From positions 1-7,955 of the forward strand of contig DATIJJ010000047.1 in NCBI GenBank assembly GCA_035478795.1: a stretch of 7,955 nt of DNA, given 5' to 3'. The position numbers were made by a program, and so were the translations under genes. Under the pieces are notes generated by a model, which was given only the letters and a program-made list of their open reading frames with translations, was not told where the DNA came from and made no database searches. Of the stretch, positions 5,601-7,955 are shown piece after piece (position 1 is the stretch's first letter; every line of letters begins with the position of its first letter). This stretch comes from DATIJJ01 sp035478795 (GTDB lineage: Bacteria > Pseudomonadota > Gammaproteobacteria > DSM-16500).

Positions 5601-6863
5601 ATGGATAAATTACTGATTCGCGGCAATATTCCCCTAAACGGTGAAATTCGCATTTCGGGTGCGAAAAATGCGGCACTCCCCATTTTAAGCGCAGCACTCC
5701 TGACAGCCGCTCCGGTCCGCATTTGCAACATTCCGCATTTGCACGATGTCACCACCACCATGAGCCTGCTCGGTCAAATGGGTGTGCACTTGATGCTGGA
5801 TGAACATTCCAACGTGGAAGTGGATGCGAGCAATGTCCATTCCTGGCATGCGCCCTACGAACTGGTGCGCACCATGCGTGCCTCCATTCTGGTGCTGGGT
5901 CCTCTGCTCAGCCGTTTTGGTGAAGCGGATATTTCCCTGCCAGGGGGGTGTGCCATCGGAACGCGTCCGGTTGACCAGCACCTGAAAGGGCTCAGACTGA
6001 TGGGGGCTGACATCAGCGTTGAAAATGGTTACATCAAGGCAAAAGCCAAAAAACGTCTGCAAGGTACGGTCATTAACATGGATCTCGTCACCGTCACCGG
6101 GACTGAAAATTTGATGATGGCAGCTGTGCTCGCTGAAGGACGGACGGTCATCATGAATGCCGCCCGTGAACCCGAAGTGGAAGATCTCGCGAATTTTTTA
6201 AATACCCTCGGCGCAAAAATCGAAGGGGCCGGCACCTCCACCATTACCATTGACGGTGTCAGGGAGTTGTCCGGTGGTAATTATCAGGTCATGCCCGATC
6301 GCATTGAAACCGGCACCTATCTAACCGCTGCAGCCATCACGCGTGGGCGGGTTAAATTAAAAAATACCCGACCGGATTTGCTGGAATCCATTTTGACAAA
6401 ATTATCCGAAACGGGCGCCTTTATCGAAACAGGCCCGGACTGGATCACGCTCGATATGAAAGGCAATCGCCCGCGCGCAGTGGATATCAGTACAGCACCC
6501 TACCCGGCTTTCCCGACGGATATGCAAGCTCAATTCATGGCAATGAATACGATCGCAGAAGGCACCGGCATTGTGACCGAAACGGTTTTTGAAAATCGTT
6601 TTATGCATGTACAGGAATTGTTGCGCATGGGGGCTCAAATTACCCTGAAAGGCAATTCCGCGATTTGCACCGGTGTGGAAAGTTTGCAAGGTGCGCCGAC
6701 CATGGCGACGGATTTGCGCGCTTCCGCCAGTCTTGTTCTGGCAGGGCTTGCGGCGGTGGGCGAAACCAGTGTCGATCGGATTTATCATATTGATCGGGGT
6801 TATGAGTGCATTGAAGAAAAATTGACGCAGCTCGGTGCCAGGATTCAGCGGGTGTCGAGTTAA
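5601..6863 (+). CDS. murA: UDP-N-acetylglucosamine 1-carboxyvinyltransferase MurA
   Basis: Cytoplasmic enzyme for the first committed step of peptidoglycan synthesis: it transfers enolpyruvate from phosphoenolpyruvate to UDP-GlcNAc. The 420 residues (E. coli 419) span both EPSP-synthase-like domains without gaps. Visible residues: Lys22-Asn23 in SGAKNAALPIL, catalytic Cys117 in LPGGCAIGTRPVDQH (E. coli Cys115; the offset is a two-residue insertion near residues 62-75), Arg122, Asp307 in AFPTDMQAQF (E. coli Asp305), VFENRFMHV and ATDLRASASLVLAG. With Cys rather than Asp at the active site, the enzyme is of the type normally inhibited by fosfomycin. No good Shine-Dalgarno precedes the ATG, and ibaG stops 9 bases upstream, so translation is probably coupled. 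Its TAA overlaps the stop of the convergent downstream gene. Confidence 0.97.
   Translation: MDKLLIRGNIPLNGEIRISGAKNAALPILSAALLTAAPVRICNIPHLHDVTTTMSLLGQMGVHLMLDEHSNVEVDASNVHSWHAPYELVRTMRASILVLGPLLSRFGEADISLPGGCAIGTRPVDQHLKGLRLMGADISVENGYIKAKAKKRLQGTVINMDLVTVTGTENLMMAAVLAEGRTVIMNAAREPEVEDLANFLNTLGAKIEGAGTSTITIDGVRELSGGNYQVMPDRIETGTYLTAAAITRGRVKLKNTRPDLLESILTKLSETGAFIETGPDWITLDMKGNRPRAVDISTAPYPAFPTDMQAQFMAMNTIAEGTGIVTETVFENRFMHVQELLRMGAQITLKGNSAICTGVESLQGAPTMATDLRASASLVLAGLAAVGETSVDRIYHIDRGYECIEEKLTQLGARIQRVSS
6860..6863. other. Shared TTAA stop codons of two convergent genes
   Basis: The plus-strand TAA of murA (6861-6863) and the minus-strand TAA of the ArnA-like gene (6860-6862) are both read from the palindrome TTAA, so the genes overlap by four bases on opposite strands. 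There is no intergenic room for a terminator in either direction; any terminator must lie within the opposite coding sequence. Confidence 0.9.
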
Positions 6864-7876
6864 GGTGTCAACAAATAAAAATCCAGTGTTTTCCTCAACC
6901 CCGTTTTAAAATCAACCGCTGGTTTCCAACCCAGTTTTTCTTCTGCGCGTTTGATAGAGGGCACACGGAGTGATACATCCTGATAACCCGCACCGTAATA
7001 GGTTTGTGAATCGACCTCTATCAATTTTGTCTTCCGCGCAGCTTCCGCATACTGCGGATACTCGCCAATATATTCAATCAATGTTTCCGCCAGTTGCCGA
7101 ATGGAAATATCTTCCAGTGGATTTCCGATATTAAAAATTTCTCCCCGTGCGGACGTGTTTCTTTTTTCAATAATAGAAAGCAACGCACGCAACCCGTCTT
7201 CAATATACATAAAACAGCGCTGCTGCGCCCCGCCATCCACCAGTACAATTTCCTCACCCCGCAAAATATTACCGATAAATTGCGTCAAAACGCGTGAGCC
7301 ACCGGGTTTTGGATTAAACACATTATCAAGCTTTGGACCATACCAGTTAAACGGACGAAACAGCGTGTACGACAGATCATGGTGTTTGCCATATGCATAG
7401 ATCACCCGATCCAGTAATTGTTTCGATGTCGAATAAATCCAGCGTTCCTTATGAATGGGACCTGTCACGAGATGACTGGTTTCTTCATCAAATGCCTTGT
7501 CAGGACACATGCCATAGACTTCCGATGTCGATGGAAACACCAGATGTTTTTTAAATTCGACACATTGACGAACGATAGCAAGATTCGCCTCAAAATCCAG
7601 TTCAAAAACCCGCAATGGATCCTGCACATACACAGCAGGTGTCGCAATCGCAACGAGTGGCAAAATCACATCACATTTTTTGATATGTTCCGTGACCCAG
7701 TCTTTTTGAAGTGTCATATCCCCCTTCATAAAATGAAACCGGGGATGGCCGAGACACGCATCCAGTTTATCCTGCGCCATATCGAGCGCATAAATGTGCC
7801 AATCCGTGTTTTTTAAAATGGCTTCAGAAAGATTGCTGCCAATAAAACCATTCGCACCCAGTATCAACACATTCAT
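6860..7876 (-). CDS. Stand-alone ArnA-type dehydrogenase/decarboxylase (UDP-4-keto-pentose / UDP-xylose synthase family)
   Basis: Extended short-chain dehydrogenase/reductase, 338 residues, matching only the C-terminal half of E. coli ArnA. That half oxidises and decarboxylates UDP-glucuronate to UDP-4-keto-pentose in the UDP-L-Ara4N pathway; stand-alone relatives elsewhere also make UDP-xylose. Seen: NAD-binding GANGFIG (7-13), LPLVAIATP (73-80), catalytic Ser118-Glu119 in PSTSEVYG, Tyr148 and Lys152 in YSTSK, TLFRPFNWYGP, RCFMYIEDG and Arg304 in GYQDVSLRVPSI (ArnA Ser433, Glu434, Tyr463, Lys467, Arg619). Those Ser/Glu/Arg residues distinguish decarboxylases from simple epimerases. No formyltransferase domain is fused, and upstream codons up to a TTG at 7945 do not resemble one. 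The ATG at 7876 is chosen because AAGAGGTG lies 5 bases upstream and the Rossmann fold begins at residue 2. Product and pathway are inferred; other arn-like genes would have to lie beyond the right edge. Confidence 0.87.
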   Translation of the reverse strand: MNVLILGANGFIGSNLSEAILKNTDWHIYALDMAQDKLDACLGHPRFHFMKGDMTLQKDWVTEHIKKCDVILPLVAIATPAVYVQDPLRVFELDFEANLAIVRQCVEFKKHLVFPSTSEVYGMCPDKAFDEETSHLVTGPIHKERWIYSTSKQLLDRVIYAYGKHHDLSYTLFRPFNWYGPKLDNVFNPKPGGSRVLTQFIGNILRGEEIVLVDGGAQQRCFMYIEDGLRALLSIIEKRNTSARGEIFNIGNPLEDISIRQLAETLIEYIGEYPQYAEAARKTKLIEVDSQTYYGAGYQDVSLRVPSIKRAEEKLGWKPAVDFKTGLRKTLDFYLLTP

Positions 7877-7955
7877 TCCAGCACCTCTTATACATAGTCC
7901 AATCAACGAAATGGGCGCTATCATAACGCAAACCGGCCTTCCCAACCAGCATTAC
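7877..7955 (-). promoter_or_regulatory. Upstream region of the ArnA-like gene
   Basis: No gene is supported in these 79 bases. A strong Shine-Dalgarno AAGAGGTG is at 7882-7889 and fixes the ATG. TATGAT at 7920-7925 (minus strand) matches a -10 at 5 of 6 positions, with no good -35 behind it. A TATAAG closer in overlaps the ribosome binding site and is unlikely to be a promoter. The gene could equally be internal to an operon entering from the right. Confidence 0.3.

Noticed and set aside
5685..6062. Minus-strand frame of 125 codons within murA
   Set aside because: Antisense shadow of the conserved MurA N-terminal domain, with no recognisable motif.
6402..6788. Minus-strand frame of 128 codons within murA
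   Set aside because: Antisense to conserved MurA motifs (AFPTDMQAQF, ATDLRASASL); explained by the real gene.
7418..7816. Plus-strand frame of 132 codons within the ArnA-like gene
   Set aside because: Antisense to the catalytic STSEVYG and NAD-binding regions; no fold or start signal of its own.
7877..7945. N-terminal extension of the ArnA-like protein to a TTG at 7945
   Set aside because: A strong Shine-Dalgarno sits inside the extension just before ATG 7876, and the Rossmann fold begins right after that ATG; the extra 23 residues match nothing in ArnA.
1..7955. Search for mobile elements, CRISPR arrays, tRNA/rRNA, defence or toxin-antitoxin genes
   Set aside because: Almost every base is covered by seven recognised housekeeping-type genes with short spacers; no transposase, terminal repeats, regular spacer-repeat pattern or RNA gene signature was seen.

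Overview
This window looks like a chromosomal housekeeping segment of a gammaproteobacterium. The pyruvate dehydrogenase E1 is the single-chain homodimeric type. An ampD-ampE pair sits directly upstream of aceE-aceF, as in the E. coli ampDE-(aroP-pdhR)-aceEF-lpd neighbourhood, and an ibaG-murA pair is also present. G+C is moderate, roughly the mid to upper 40s percent by eye. A lineage such as Legionellales/Coxiellaceae would fit, but that is a guess from general resemblance, not shown by the sequence.

Layout, left to right. From 1 to 5273 everything is on the minus strand, read right to left: ampD (5273-4725), ampE (4697-3981), aceE (3887-1221) and aceF (from 1208, running off the left edge about 15 codons before its expected end). 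At about 5274-5342 a short divergent spacer separates ampD from a plus-strand pair, ibaG (5343-5591) and murA (5601-6863). murA then meets, tail to tail, a minus-strand gene (7876-6860) for a stand-alone relative of the C-terminal dehydrogenase/decarboxylase half of ArnA. The two genes share the palindrome TTAA as their stop codons. The last 79 bases are the upstream region of that gene.

How the genes work together. aceE and aceF encode E1 and E2 of the pyruvate dehydrogenase complex (pyruvate to acetyl-CoA); E3 (lpd) would be expected just beyond the left edge. ampD (cytoplasmic anhydro-muropeptide amidase) and ampE (membrane protein) form the muropeptide-recycling pair. murA catalyses the first committed step of peptidoglycan synthesis. 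The divergent spacer therefore separates a wall-recycling unit from a wall-synthesis unit. The ArnA-like enzyme points to UDP-pentose supply for surface glycans.

Three start sites needed correction. aceF and ampD are best read from TTG codons with good Shine-Dalgarno sequences. aceE is best read from an internal ATG, which gives 888 residues, almost exactly the E. coli length. I found no rRNA, tRNA, CRISPR, insertion sequence, phage gene or defence gene, and nothing I would call a previously undescribed system. The points worth a second look are the missing pdhR/aroP between ampE and aceE, an inverted repeat in the aceE leader, the TTAA stop overlap, the minimal one-lipoyl-domain E2, the shortened AmpE, and the ArnA half-protein separated from any formyltransferase.
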